Assembly: GCA_963817785.1 (NCBI GenBank)
Contig: CAWFPL010000002.1
Coordinates: 744,001-808,000 of the forward strand
DNA length: 64,000 bases
DNA from: JAKALD01 sp963817785
GTDB taxonomy: Bacteria > Pseudomonadota > Gammaproteobacteria > Burkholderiales > SG8-39
Direction of reading: 5' to 3'
Shown one piece after another: positions 17,218 to 24,965 of this stretch. Numbering within the stretch: position 1 is the stretch's first letter; every line of letters begins with the position of its first letter. Under the pieces are notes generated by a model, which did no database searches, was not told where the DNA came from, and saw nothing but the letters and a program-made list of their open reading frames with translations. The translations under genes and the position numbers were made by a program.

Positions 17218-17366
17218 GGGGGTTCTCGCTGCTGGAAAGGCGCGCAGTTTAGCGCACCTGGTCGTCGCATCGTCCGGTTCCACCTGCTCGCTACCGCGAT
17301 CGCCGGATTCGACGTCCACCGGGGCTGGGTCTACTATCTCGCCGTTTCCTCGGCGCTGCCCGCATC

Positions 17367-18104
17367 ATGAATGCCATCCTGCTCTCCCTCGCGGCGCTCG
17401 CGTCGACCTTCGTCGGGGGCCTGTTCGCGCTCAAGTTCCGCGACCGGCTGCATTACATACTGGGCTTCACCGCGGGCGTGCTGCTCGGGGTGGTCGGCTT
17501 CGACCTCCTGCCCGAGATCTTCGGCCTCGCGCAGGCGCACGGCTTGAACGCCACCTTTGCGATGGTGGCGCTGGTGGTCGGGTTCCTGTTCTTTCACGGC
17601 CTGGAGAAGTTCGTCCTGGTGCACCACGTGCACGAGGCCGACTACGCCGCGCACCATCACCCGAAGGTGGGCGTGCTCTCGGCCCTCGCGCTCGCCGGGC
17701 ACAGCTTCATGGACGGCGTGGCGATCGGCCTGGGCTTCCAGATCGCACCGGCGGTCGGCGTAGTGGTGGCGCTTGCCGTGATCGCGCACGATTTCTGCGA
17801 TGGCCTCAACACGGTGAGCCTGATGCTGGTGCATCGCAATACGCCGCGGCGCGCGCTGGCGATGCTCGCGCTCGACGCGCTCGCGCCGGTGCTGGGCGCG
17901 GCCTCGACGCTGTTGTTCCAGCTGCCGCCGTCGATGGAGATCCTCTACCTGGGGTTCTTCGCCGGATTCCTGCTCTACATCGGCGCGTCCGACATCCTCC
18001 CGGAAGCGCACTCGCAGGCGCCGCCCGCCGCGGCGCTGCGTCTCATCGCGCTCACCTGCCTGGGGGCGCTGTTCATCTTCGTCGCCGTGCGGCTCGCGCC
18101 GTAG
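17367..18104 (+). CDS. ZIP family divalent metal transporter
   Basis: The membrane protein is 245 residues with about eight helices. Helix 4 and 5 signatures carry metal ligands: ALAGHSFMDGVAIGLGFQI (HS..D motif) and AVIAHDFCDGLNTVSLML (H..D/N). A His-rich loop (VHHVHEADYAAHHHPK) lies between helices 3 and 4, as is usual for ZIP proteins. The likely role is uptake of zinc or another divalent cation across the inner membrane. The 149-base gap to the divergent quinone oxidoreductase gene is the probable promoter region; no clear Zur-type palindrome was recognised in it. Confidence 0.88.
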   Translation: MNAILLSLAALASTFVGGLFALKFRDRLHYILGFTAGVLLGVVGFDLLPEIFGLAQAHGLNATFAMVALVVGFLFFHGLEKFVLVHHVHEADYAAHHHPKVGVLSALALAGHSFMDGVAIGLGFQIAPAVGVVVALAVIAHDFCDGLNTVSLMLVHRNTPRRALAMLALDALAPVLGAASTLLFQLPPSMEILYLGFFAGFLLYIGASDILPEAHSQAPPAAALRLIALTCLGALFIFVAVRLAP

Positions 18105-18113
18105 GTCCGCGCC

Positions 18114-19091
18114 TCAGAGCTCCCGCAGCCGCGCGCGCGCGGCCCAGTCGAGATCGACGTTGCCGCCCGAGAGGATGACGCCGACGCGCAGGCCCTTCGC
18201 ATCGAGCTTGCCCCGGAGCAGCGCGCACGCGCCGAGCGCTCCCGTGGGCTCGACCACGAGCTTCATGCGCTCCCACAGGAAGAACATGCTCTCGAGGAGC
18301 TCGTCGTCGGTGACGGTGAGCATGTCGTCGACGTAGTGCAGCACGAGTGGGAAAGTGACCTTGCCGAGCGAGGGAGTGCGCGCGCCGTCGGCGATGGTGT
18401 CGGGATTGTGCACCGTCTGCAGCGCCTTCGTCCTGAACGAGCGCGTGGCGTCGTCGCCGGCGGCAGGCTCGACGCCGATGACGCGGCAATCGGGGGCGAG
18501 GCGGCGCGCTGCGATCGCGCAGCCCGAAAGCAGCCCCGCGCCGCCGCAGGGCACGAGCAGCATGTCGAGCGCGCCCACGTCTTCGATCAGCTCCTTCGCG
18601 GCGGTGCCCTGGCCGGCGACGACGTGCGGATGGTCGTAGGGAGGAATAACTGTCAGGCCGCGCTCGGCGCCGATGCGGCGAGCGATCGTCTCGCGCGACT
18701 CGGCCTGCGGATCGTAGGTGATCACCTCGGCGCCGTAGCCGCGCGTCGCCTCGAGCTTCACGCGCGGCGCGTCGGCCGGCATGACGATCGTCGCGGCGAT
18801 GCCGAGCAGCCGCCCGGCGAGCGCCACGGCCTGCGCGTGGTTCCCCGAGGAATAGGCGATCACGCCGCGCTGCCGGTCTTTGTCGGGCAGCTGCGCCAGC
18901 GCGTTGTAGGCGCCGCGGAACTTGAACGCGCCCATCCTCTGCAGGTTCTCGCACTTGAAGAACACGCGGGCGCCGGTGAGCGCGTCGACGGTGCTCGACG
19001 CGAGCGCGGGCGTGCGCTTGGCTACGCCCCGGATGCGCGCGTGCGCGGCCTCGACGTCGTCATAGGACACTGCGAGCTGCGGGACAGTCAT
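18114..19091 (-). CDS. Threonine/serine dehydratase-like PLP enzyme (threo-3-hydroxyaspartate ammonia-lyase/serine racemase type)
   Basis: This 325-residue fold-type II PLP enzyme has the lysine motif GAFKFRGAYNALA (Schiff-base Lys near residue 58), the substrate loop AYSSGNHAQAVALA and the PLP-phosphate loop PCGGAGLLSG. The regulatory ACT domain of biosynthetic threonine deaminases is absent, and the length fits catabolic dehydratases, serine racemase and threo-3-hydroxyaspartate dehydratase. Which substrate it uses cannot be decided from sequence alone. It is divergent from the enoyl-CoA hydratase gene with a 51-base shared promoter gap. Confidence 0.88.
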   Translation of the reverse strand: MTVPQLAVSYDDVEAAHARIRGVAKRTPALASSTVDALTGARVFFKCENLQRMGAFKFRGAYNALAQLPDKDRQRGVIAYSSGNHAQAVALAGRLLGIAATIVMPADAPRVKLEATRGYGAEVITYDPQAESRETIARRIGAERGLTVIPPYDHPHVVAGQGTAAKELIEDVGALDMLLVPCGGAGLLSGCAIAARRLAPDCRVIGVEPAAGDDATRSFRTKALQTVHNPDTIADGARTPSLGKVTFPLVLHYVDDMLTVTDDELLESMFFLWERMKLVVEPTGALGACALLRGKLDAKGLRVGVILSGGNVDLDWAARARLREL

Positions 19092-19113
19092 GCGGGCATT
19101 CTACCGGCGCGCG

Positions 19114-19119
19114 TAAAAT
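19114..19119 (+). promoter_or_regulatory. Candidate -10 element TAAAAT of the enoyl-CoA hydratase gene
   Basis: The context GCGTAAAATCGCG lies 24 bases before the ATG at 19143 in a 51-base divergent gap. An almost identical block (GCGGTAAAATCGCG) precedes mmsA at 60990. A -35 hexamer is not obvious. Confidence 0.35.
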
Positions 19120-19142
19120 CGCGGCCATCGAACGGAGGAAGC

Positions 19143-19952
19143 ATGGACTACGCACGGTACCAGGACCTGAAAATCCGCCGCCTCGAGCCAGGCATCCTCG
19201 AGATCGTGATGGGCGAGGAGGGCGGCAGGCTGCCCACCGCGACGGCGCGCATGCACGCCGAGCTCGCTGGCATCTGGCTCGACATCGACCGCGACCCGGA
19301 TGCGCGCGTGGCGATCCTGCGCGGCGCCGGCAAGGGCTTCTCGGCGGGCGGCGACCTGGCGATGGTCGAGGAGATCACGCGCGACTTTGCCGCTCGCGCG
19401 CGCGTCTGGCGCGAGGCGCGCGACCTCGTCTACAACGTCATCAACTGCTCGAAGATGGTGGTCTCCGCGATGCACGGCCCGGCGGTCGGCGCGGGCCTCG
19501 TGGCGGGACTGCTTGCCGACGTGTCGATCGCGGCGAAGAACGCGCGCATCATCGACGGGCACACGCGGCTCGGCGTGGCGGCGGGAGACCACGCGGCGAT
19601 CGTCTGGCCGCTGCTGTGCGGCATGGCCAAGGCGAAGTACTACCTGCTTACCTGCGAGCAGCTCTCGGGCGAGGAGGCCGAGCGCATCGGGCTGGTGTCG
19701 CTGTGCTGCGAGGAAGCCGAGCTGCAGGCCAGGGCGCTCGAGGTGGCGCGCAGGCTCGCCGCCGGTGCGCAGACGGCGTTGCGCTGGACCAAGTACAGCC
19801 TGAACAACTGGCTGCGCATGGCCGGGCCGAACTTCGATACTTCACTGGCGCTCGAATTTCTCGGCTTCAGCGGCCCCGAGGTGCAGGAAGGCATCGCCTC
19901 GCATCGCGAGAAACGCAAGCCCTCGTTCCCGCCGGCGCCGCCGAATTTCTGA
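19143..19952 (+). CDS. Enoyl-CoA hydratase/isomerase family protein
   Basis: This 269-residue crotonase-fold protein starts at ATG 19143 behind CGGAGGA. GAGKGFSAGGDLAMVEEI forms the first oxyanion-hole segment and MHGPAVGAGLVAGLLADVSI the second. At the position of the usual catalytic glutamate near residue 140 the sequence reads DGHTRLGVAAGDHAA, so the canonical hydratase acid residues are not clearly both present. Other crotonase chemistries (isomerase, decarboxylase, hydrolase) are therefore possible. The C-terminus has the family helix GFSGPEVQEGIASHREKR. Confidence 0.85.
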   Translation: MDYARYQDLKIRRLEPGILEIVMGEEGGRLPTATARMHAELAGIWLDIDRDPDARVAILRGAGKGFSAGGDLAMVEEITRDFAARARVWREARDLVYNVINCSKMVVSAMHGPAVGAGLVAGLLADVSIAAKNARIIDGHTRLGVAAGDHAAIVWPLLCGMAKAKYYLLTCEQLSGEEAERIGLVSLCCEEAELQARALEVARRLAAGAQTALRWTKYSLNNWLRMAGPNFDTSLALEFLGFSGPEVQEGIASHREKRKPSFPPAPPNF

Positions 19953-19986
19953 GCCCCCGCTTGCGCGGGCTGCCGGCGCGCCCGCG

Positions 19987-20382
19987 CTAGGGCGCGGGAT
20001 GCAGGTCGCTGAAGTCGAGCGTGGTGGTGATGTCCGGCGAGCGCCGCGATGGTGCGATCCCTTCCGCGCCCGGCGCCGCGGCGTCGGCGGGCGGTGCCGA
20101 CGCTTGCGCGGGCCGCTCGGCAGTCAGGCGCTCCAGTTCGCGCGCCATGATCTCCAGGTCCGGTCCGATGCGTCCCATGTATGCGAGCAGCGTTCGCACC
20201 GGCAAGTCGGTGAGCGTCGGATCGGGATGGTCGCGCAGGTGGGCGACGTTCTGCAGCGCCGGCACGATGTGGCTGGCGCGCGTCCCCGGCAGCGCGCTCT
20301 CGATGCCGTGGATGATGCCGGCCTGCGCGCGGGCGATGCCGGAGAGCAGCTCGGCGAGCTGGAGCGCGGATATTTGCAGCAT
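19987..20382 (-). CDS. Hypothetical protein, 131 residues
   Basis: The predicted soluble protein has a helical first half (MLQISALQLAELLSGIARAQ) and an Ala/Pro-rich low-complexity linker (RPAQASAPPADAAAPGAEG) before a short tail ending DLHPAP. TGGGAGG sits about 5 bases upstream of the ATG, a strong ribosome binding site. I do not recognise the family. It converges with the enoyl-CoA hydratase gene, 34 bases away, and its promoter faces the DUF1499 gene. Confidence 0.65.
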   Translation of the reverse strand: MLQISALQLAELLSGIARAQAGIIHGIESALPGTRASHIVPALQNVAHLRDHPDPTLTDLPVRTLLAYMGRIGPDLEIMARELERLTAERPAQASAPPADAAAPGAEGIAPSRRSPDITTTLDFSDLHPAP

Positions 20383-20549
20383 GTCCGACCTCCCAAGGAA
20401 GCCCCGATGCGCGCAGCGCCAGCGGTCCTGCGGACCTGCGCCGCACCCGTCGGGGCAGTCCGGTTACGGATGCTGCGACGATGGTACCATCGCGCGATGC
20501 GGCGGGAAAAGCACCCGCTTCGCGGCTCGGCGCGAGCGAAGGAGGCGGC

Positions 20550-20957
20550 ATGTTCTCCGGCAGGCGGCCCGACAATCTCGGCGTCACGGACGGCCGCCTC
20601 GCGCCGTGCCGCCCCACCCCGAACTGCGTTTCCAGCCAGGCCGATCCCTCGGACGCGCGGCACTACGTGGCGCCGCTCGCCTTCGCCGGCAGCGCGCAGC
20701 AGGCCAGGGACGCATTGCGCCGGGCGATCGAGAGCATGCCGCGCGCGACCGTGATCCGCCAGGCGCCGAATTACCTGTACGCCGAGTTCCGCAGCAGGTT
20801 GCTGGGCTTCGTGGACGACGTCGAGTTCACCTGCGACGAGAAGGCGCACGCGATCCACGTGCGTTCGGCTTCGCGCCTCGGGCGCAGCGACTTCGGCGTC
20901 AATCGCGCGCGCGTCGAGGCGATCCGGGCGCGGCTCGGCGCGGTGTCCCCGCCCTGA
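20550..20957 (+). CDS. DUF1499 domain protein
   Basis: This 135-residue protein starts at ATG 20550 behind GAAGGAGG. It has the DUF1499 pattern: CRPTPNCVSSQADPSDARHY near residue 20, then ALRRAIESMPRATVIRQAPN, YLYAEFRSRLLGFVDDVEF and the ending GRSDFGVNRARVEAIR. The family is widespread and uncharacterised; many members are lipoproteins or membrane-associated, but no lipobox is seen here. The promoter must lie in the gap after 20382. Confidence 0.85.
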   Translation: MFSGRRPDNLGVTDGRLAPCRPTPNCVSSQADPSDARHYVAPLAFAGSAQQARDALRRAIESMPRATVIRQAPNYLYAEFRSRLLGFVDDVEFTCDEKAHAIHVRSASRLGRSDFGVNRARVEAIRARLGAVSPP

Positions 20958-21025
20958 GGGGGGCAAGCGCTTCTCACCCCTGCGTCCCAAGGGGGGGCGG
21001 GGGTCAGGCGCCTCTCGCCCCCGCG
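20958..21025. repeat. Imperfect tandem G/C-run repeat between convergent genes
   Basis: Two similar units of about 34 bases, each beginning with a G run and containing a (T/C)TC(A/G)CCCC(T/C)GCGTC block, fill the 68-base gap between the converging DUF1499 and hydrolase genes. The G runs can pair with the C runs to form hairpins that might end transcription in both directions. No T tract is present. Confidence 0.35.
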
Positions 21026-21877
21026 TCACTCCTCGATCTCGACGATCACCGGCTGGTGGTCGGAGGCCTGCGTGGCGCCATCCACGCGCAGCGCACGCAG
21101 CCGCGGCGTCAGATCCTCGGTGACGAACACGTAGTCGCAGCAGTACGGCGCGTCGCTGTAGTCCTGGCTGAACAGGCAGAAGGTCGGCGCGTGCGGAGTG
21201 CCGGGGTGCGCATGCTGCCAGGCGTCGACCCAGCGCGGCGCGCTCTCGGCGAGCGGCTCCTGGACACGGGCATGCAGCGGGTCGTCGGGCGGCAGGTTGA
21301 AATCGCCCGTCAGGATGGCCGACGCCGGCCGTGGAAACGGCTCGAAGGGGCCGGATTCGTAGCGCTCCGTGGGCAGCACGGTCGCATGCGCGCACGCTTC
21401 GGCGTGCAGCTCGCGCAGGCGCTCGACTTGCGCCGCGCGCTGGCGCCCGGAGTAATACTCCAGATGCGTAGTCACGACGCGCACGAGGCCGGCGGGCGTC
21501 GCGACGACGGCCTCGACCGCCACGCGCGGCATGCTGGGCACCCCGGGGTCCGCAGGCCAGGGCAGGGCATGGCGGTACACCTGCCGCAGCGGCAGGCGCG
21601 AGAGGATCAGGTTGCCGAAGCGCCGCCGCCCGCCCGCGCCGTCGGGCACGTCCACGCCCCAGCCGAAGGCCGCCGCATAGCCGCGGAACTGCGCGGCGAG
21701 CAGCGCCACCTGATCCTCGCCCGCGCTGCCGGCGAGCGCGGGGAAGTTGATGGCGACCTCCTGGAAGCAGAGCACGTCCGCGTCGCACAGCTCGAGCGCC
21801 ACGCGCGCGATGCGCGCCGGGTCGACCACGCCGTCCATGCCGCGGCACCACTGGATATTCCAGTGCAGCAGCTTCAT
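21026..21877 (-). CDS. Endonuclease/exonuclease/phosphatase-fold hydrolase at the end of an ABC importer operon
   Basis: This 283-residue protein has an EEP-fold core: MKLLHWNIQWCRGMDGV (first Asn), DVLCFQEVAINF (metal-binding Glu), VRVVTTHLEYYSGRQR, SAILTGDFNLPPDDP (catalytic Asp and Asn) and ending ASDHQPVIVEIEE (catalytic Asp-His). The fold cleaves phosphodiesters or phosphomonoesters with Mg2+. Its ATG overlaps the permease stop by ATGA, so it is the last gene of the importer operon. It may release imported phosphate or sugar-phosphate from a phosphodiester, as UgpQ does in enterobacteria, but this is inference. Confidence 0.85.
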   Translation of the reverse strand: MKLLHWNIQWCRGMDGVVDPARIARVALELCDADVLCFQEVAINFPALAGSAGEDQVALLAAQFRGYAAAFGWGVDVPDGAGGRRRFGNLILSRLPLRQVYRHALPWPADPGVPSMPRVAVEAVVATPAGLVRVVTTHLEYYSGRQRAAQVERLRELHAEACAHATVLPTERYESGPFEPFPRPASAILTGDFNLPPDDPLHARVQEPLAESAPRWVDAWQHAHPGTPHAPTFCLFSQDYSDAPYCCDYVFVTEDLTPRLRALRVDGATQASDHQPVIVEIEE

Positions 21878-22710
21878 CGGATCCCCGCGCGCATGAAGCT
21901 TTGCACGAACTGGCGCTGAAAGATCAGGAACGCGAGCAGCAGCGGCGCGCTGGTCATGAGGGTCGCGGCGGTGATGATCGACCAGTCGATACCCTGGTCG
22001 CCCGAGGAGAACACCTGCAGGCCGACGGTGAGCGGCCGCGAGCCGACGGTGTTGGTGACGATCAGCGGCCAGAGGAAGTTGTTCCAGTGGTAGCTGACCG
22101 ACACCAGCGCGTAGGCGATGTACACCGGCCTGGCGAGCGGCACGTAGACCTTGAGCAGTACCTGCAGGCCGTTCGCGCCCTCGACGCGCGCGGCCTCGTC
22201 GAGCTCCTTCGGAACCGTCTTGAAGGTCTGGCGCAGAAGGAAGATGCCGAACGCGGAGGCCATGTAAGGCAGCCCGATCGCGGCGATGGTGTCGATCAGC
22301 CCGAGCTGCGCCATGGTGCGGTAGTTCTGCACGATGAGCACGTCCGGCATGACCATCAGCTGCATCAGCACCAGCATGAACATCACTTCGCGCCCGAAGA
22401 AGGCGTAGCGCGCGAACGCGTAAGCGGCCAGCGTGCACAGCACCAGCTGCGCCGCCAGGATCATCGTCACCAGGATCACGGTGTTGACGAAGTAGCGGGC
22501 GAACGGCGCGGCGTTCCACGCCTTGCGGAAGTTCTCGAGCGTGAGCGGCGCGAGCGGCGTGAAGCGGGTCGCGAATTCCGGCGGATGGAACGCAGCCCAG
22601 GCGGCGTACGCGAGCGGCAGGATCCAGAGCAGCGCGAGCAGCCAGGCCCCCGCGGTCTCCAGCGCCCCGCCCACGCCGTGCGCATGCATCGGATGGCGCT
22701 GCGCCGTCAT
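21874..22710 (-). CDS. ABC transporter permease, UgpE-like
   Basis: The inner-membrane permease is 278 residues with six helices. The EAA loop that contacts the ATPase is PKELDEAARVEGANGLQVLL. The start at 22710 overlaps the upstream permease stop by ATGA. Carbohydrate/glycerol-3-phosphate class permeases of this length (MalG/UgpE type) pair with a second permease, here the upstream UgpA-like protein. The substrate should follow that of the binding protein. Confidence 0.87.
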   Translation of the reverse strand: MTAQRHPMHAHGVGGALETAGAWLLALLWILPLAYAAWAAFHPPEFATRFTPLAPLTLENFRKAWNAAPFARYFVNTVILVTMILAAQLVLCTLAAYAFARYAFFGREVMFMLVLMQLMVMPDVLIVQNYRTMAQLGLIDTIAAIGLPYMASAFGIFLLRQTFKTVPKELDEAARVEGANGLQVLLKVYVPLARPVYIAYALVSVSYHWNNFLWPLIVTNTVGSRPLTVGLQVFSSGDQGIDWSIITAATLMTSAPLLLAFLIFQRQFVQSFMRAGIR

Positions 22711-23585
22711 TGGTAGTGGGTGCGCTTTTCGAGCACTGCGAACTGCATGATCGCCGCGGCGGCGAGGATCGCGAGCAGCACCATGGTCAGCGCCGAGGCG
22801 TAGCCCGAATCCCAGAACTTGAAGGCCACGTCGTAGATGTAATAGAGCAGCAGCGCGCTCGCGTTGTCCGGACCGCCCTTGGTCATGACGATAATGTGGT
22901 CGACCAGCCGGAACGAGTTGATGACCGCGTTCACCAGCACGAACAGGGTGGTCGGCATGAGCAGCGGAAAAACGACCCGGCGGAAGTAGTACAGGCGCCC
23001 GGCCCCCTCGATCGCGGCGGCCTCGGCGAGCGCGGGCGGAATCGACTGCAGCGCGGCGAGGTAGAAGATCATGAAGAAGCCGGCGTCTTTCCAGATCGCG
23101 ACCACCATCAGGCAGCCGAGCACCGTGTCCGGGCTGCCCAGCCAGTTGTGCGACGGCAGCCCGAGCAGGCCGACCGTGATCTGCTCCAGCAGGCCATAGC
23201 CGGGGGTATAGAAGAACAGCCAGATGTTCGCCACCGCGATCATCGGCAGCACCGTCGGGGTGAAGTAGGCGAGGCGCAGGAAGGCCCGGCCGCGCAGCTT
23301 GCCGTTGACCCAGACCGCCATCAGCAGCGCGAGCCCGATCGAGGCGGGGATGGTCCCGAGCGCGTACCACAGGTTGTTGCGCAGCACCTGCCAGAACACC
23401 GGGTCCTCGGCCATCGAACGGTAGTTGCCCAGGCCGACCCAGACCGAGGCGCGGCCCGCGCGCGGCGTGGAGTAGAAGCTGTGCCACAGCGTCGCCAGCG
23501 CCGGGTAGTGGGTGAACACGGCGAGCAGCACCGCCGCCGGCAGCAGCAGCAGCCAGCCGTGGATATGGACGTCGAAGCGCCTCAC
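22707..23585 (-). CDS. ABC transporter permease, UgpA-like
   Basis: This 292-residue inner-membrane permease begins MRRFDVHIHGWLLLLPAAVL. It has six helices and the EAA-type loop PPALAEAAAIEGAGRLYYFR. The N-terminus and PARAGRASVWVGLGNYRSM periplasmic segment fit the MalF/UgpA class without MalF's large periplasmic insertion. It lies 70 bases downstream of the binding-protein gene, with a strong hairpin in between, and overlaps the next permease. Confidence 0.87.
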   Translation of the reverse strand: MRRFDVHIHGWLLLLPAAVLLAVFTHYPALATLWHSFYSTPRAGRASVWVGLGNYRSMAEDPVFWQVLRNNLWYALGTIPASIGLALLMAVWVNGKLRGRAFLRLAYFTPTVLPMIAVANIWLFFYTPGYGLLEQITVGLLGLPSHNWLGSPDTVLGCLMVVAIWKDAGFFMIFYLAALQSIPPALAEAAAIEGAGRLYYFRRVVFPLLMPTTLFVLVNAVINSFRLVDHIIVMTKGGPDNASALLLYYIYDVAFKFWDSGYASALTMVLLAILAAAAIMQFAVLEKRTHYQ

Positions 23586-23609
23586 GCGGCCATCCCGAGG
23601 AGCGGAGCG

Positions 23610-23639
23610 GCCGCGCCGCCGGGGCTCCGGCGACGCGGC
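23610..23639 (-). promoter_or_regulatory. Strong hairpin between the binding-protein and permease genes
   Basis: GCCGCG-c-CGCCGG, loop GGCT, CCGGCG-a-CGCGGC: 12 paired bases with one internal mismatch and a 4-base loop, lying just after the binding-protein stop at 23656. No T run follows, so it is more likely an mRNA 3' end protector or partial terminator than a full terminator. This would allow excess binding protein over permeases, as known for the malE-malF intergenic element. Confidence 0.55.
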
Positions 23640-23655
23640 CTCGCCGCGAGACTCG

Positions 23656-24945
23656 TCAGTGCCGGTACGGCCGCAGCAGCCGGTCGGCCTCGCGCTGCGC
23701 GCCCTTCATCGCCTGTGCCGGGGTCTTCGCGCCCGTGAGCGCCGCCTGCAGCGCGTCGTTCAGCACCTTGGTCACGCGCTGGTTGTCGTGCGTCGAGAGT
23801 TCCGCCACCGCGTACTTCAGTTGATCGCGCGCCACCGCTGCGGCCGGAAAGCCGGCCACGTACTTCTTCATCACCGGCGTCTGCCAGGCGTCAGGCCGCG
23901 CCGCGACGTAGCCGGTCTCGATGCCCCACTGCGCGGCGCGCTCGGGCGAAGTGATCCACTTCACGAACTTGAGCGCCGCGGCCTGCTGCTGCGGTGTGGA
24001 CTTCTTGAACAGGTAGAAATTGCCGCCGCCCGTGGGAGAGCCGCGGCGCTTGCCTGCCGGCAGCATCGCCACGCCGAAATCGAACTTGGCGTTGGCCTTC
24101 ACGTTGGTGAGGTTCCCGGTGGTGGTCCACATCATCGCCGTCTTGCGCTCGAAGAAGTCCTTCGGCGTGGTGCCCCAGTCGATGATTCCCGGCGGCATCA
24201 CCTTGTCCTTGCGTGCGAGGTCGACCCAGTACTGCAGCGCCTGGATCACGGCGGGCTTGTCGAAGTAGGTGTGGGTGCCCTCGGGATTCATCAGCAGCAC
24301 GTCGTTCTGCGTGGTGAAGCCCTGGAACAGCCAGTACGGAAACCCGGAGGAGGGCACCTCGATGCCCCACTGCGTGGTGTTGCCGGAAGCGTCGCGCCTG
24401 GTGAGCTTGCGGGCGTACTCGAGCTGCTGCTTCCAGTTGGCCGGCGCGTGGTCCGGATTCAGGCCGGCCTGCTTGAACAGCTCCTTGTTCCAGTACAGCA
24501 CGATGGTCGAGCGCTGGAAGGGAATGCCCCAGGTCTTGCCGCCAGTCTGGCTGTTTTGCATGAACGCCGGGTAGAAGCTTTTCAGCCAGGCCTTGTCCCC
24601 TGCGCTGGTGGCGACCGAAGTCCAGTCCACGATCGCGTCCTCGTCGATCAGCGTGAACATGTCGGTCGACAGCAGCACCGAGAGCACCGGCGGCTCGCCG
24701 GACTTCACCGCAGTCAGCGCCTTCACGATCGACTCCTGGTAAGTGCCGGAGTAGATCGGCTTGATCTTGACGCCGGGATGGTCCTTCTCGAAATCGGCCG
24801 CCAGGCCGTCGATGATCTTGGTGATCGGTCCGCCCACCGCCACCGGGTAGTAGAACGAGACCTGCACGTCCTGCGCCAGCGCCGGGCCGGAGAACAGCGC
24901 GGCGGCTGCCAGGGCCGCGGTGCCACGCAACAACCGTTTCAGCAT
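23656..24945 (-). CDS. ABC transporter periplasmic substrate-binding protein, UgpB-like
   Basis: This 429-residue family 1 extracellular solute-binding protein has a Sec signal peptide: MLKRLLRGTAALAAAALFSG, then PALAQ with a likely cut after ALA. After cleavage come VQVSFYYPVAVGGPITKIID and VKIKPIYSGTYQESIVKAL, a pattern close to glycerol-3-phosphate-binding UgpB, and GGGNFYLFKKSTPQQQAAAL further on. It is a single binding protein for the two permeases and the ATPase. Glycerol-3-phosphate or a glycerophosphodiester is the best guess, but polyol or sugar ligands cannot be excluded. The C-terminus (QREADRLLRPYRH) is conserved in the group. Confidence 0.85.
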   Translation of the reverse strand: MLKRLLRGTAALAAAALFSGPALAQDVQVSFYYPVAVGGPITKIIDGLAADFEKDHPGVKIKPIYSGTYQESIVKALTAVKSGEPPVLSVLLSTDMFTLIDEDAIVDWTSVATSAGDKAWLKSFYPAFMQNSQTGGKTWGIPFQRSTIVLYWNKELFKQAGLNPDHAPANWKQQLEYARKLTRRDASGNTTQWGIEVPSSGFPYWLFQGFTTQNDVLLMNPEGTHTYFDKPAVIQALQYWVDLARKDKVMPPGIIDWGTTPKDFFERKTAMMWTTTGNLTNVKANAKFDFGVAMLPAGKRRGSPTGGGNFYLFKKSTPQQQAAALKFVKWITSPERAAQWGIETGYVAARPDAWQTPVMKKYVAGFPAAAVARDQLKYAVAELSTHDNQRVTKVLNDALQAALTGAKTPAQAMKGAQREADRLLRPYRH

Positions 24946-24965
24946 TTTTCCTCTCCTTGAAAAAG

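Noticed and set aside
19843..19990. Hairpin CCCGC-TTGC-GCGGG between the enoyl-CoA hydratase and the 131-residue gene as a terminator
   Set aside because: Only a 5-bp stem without T run; too common in GC-rich DNA to call.
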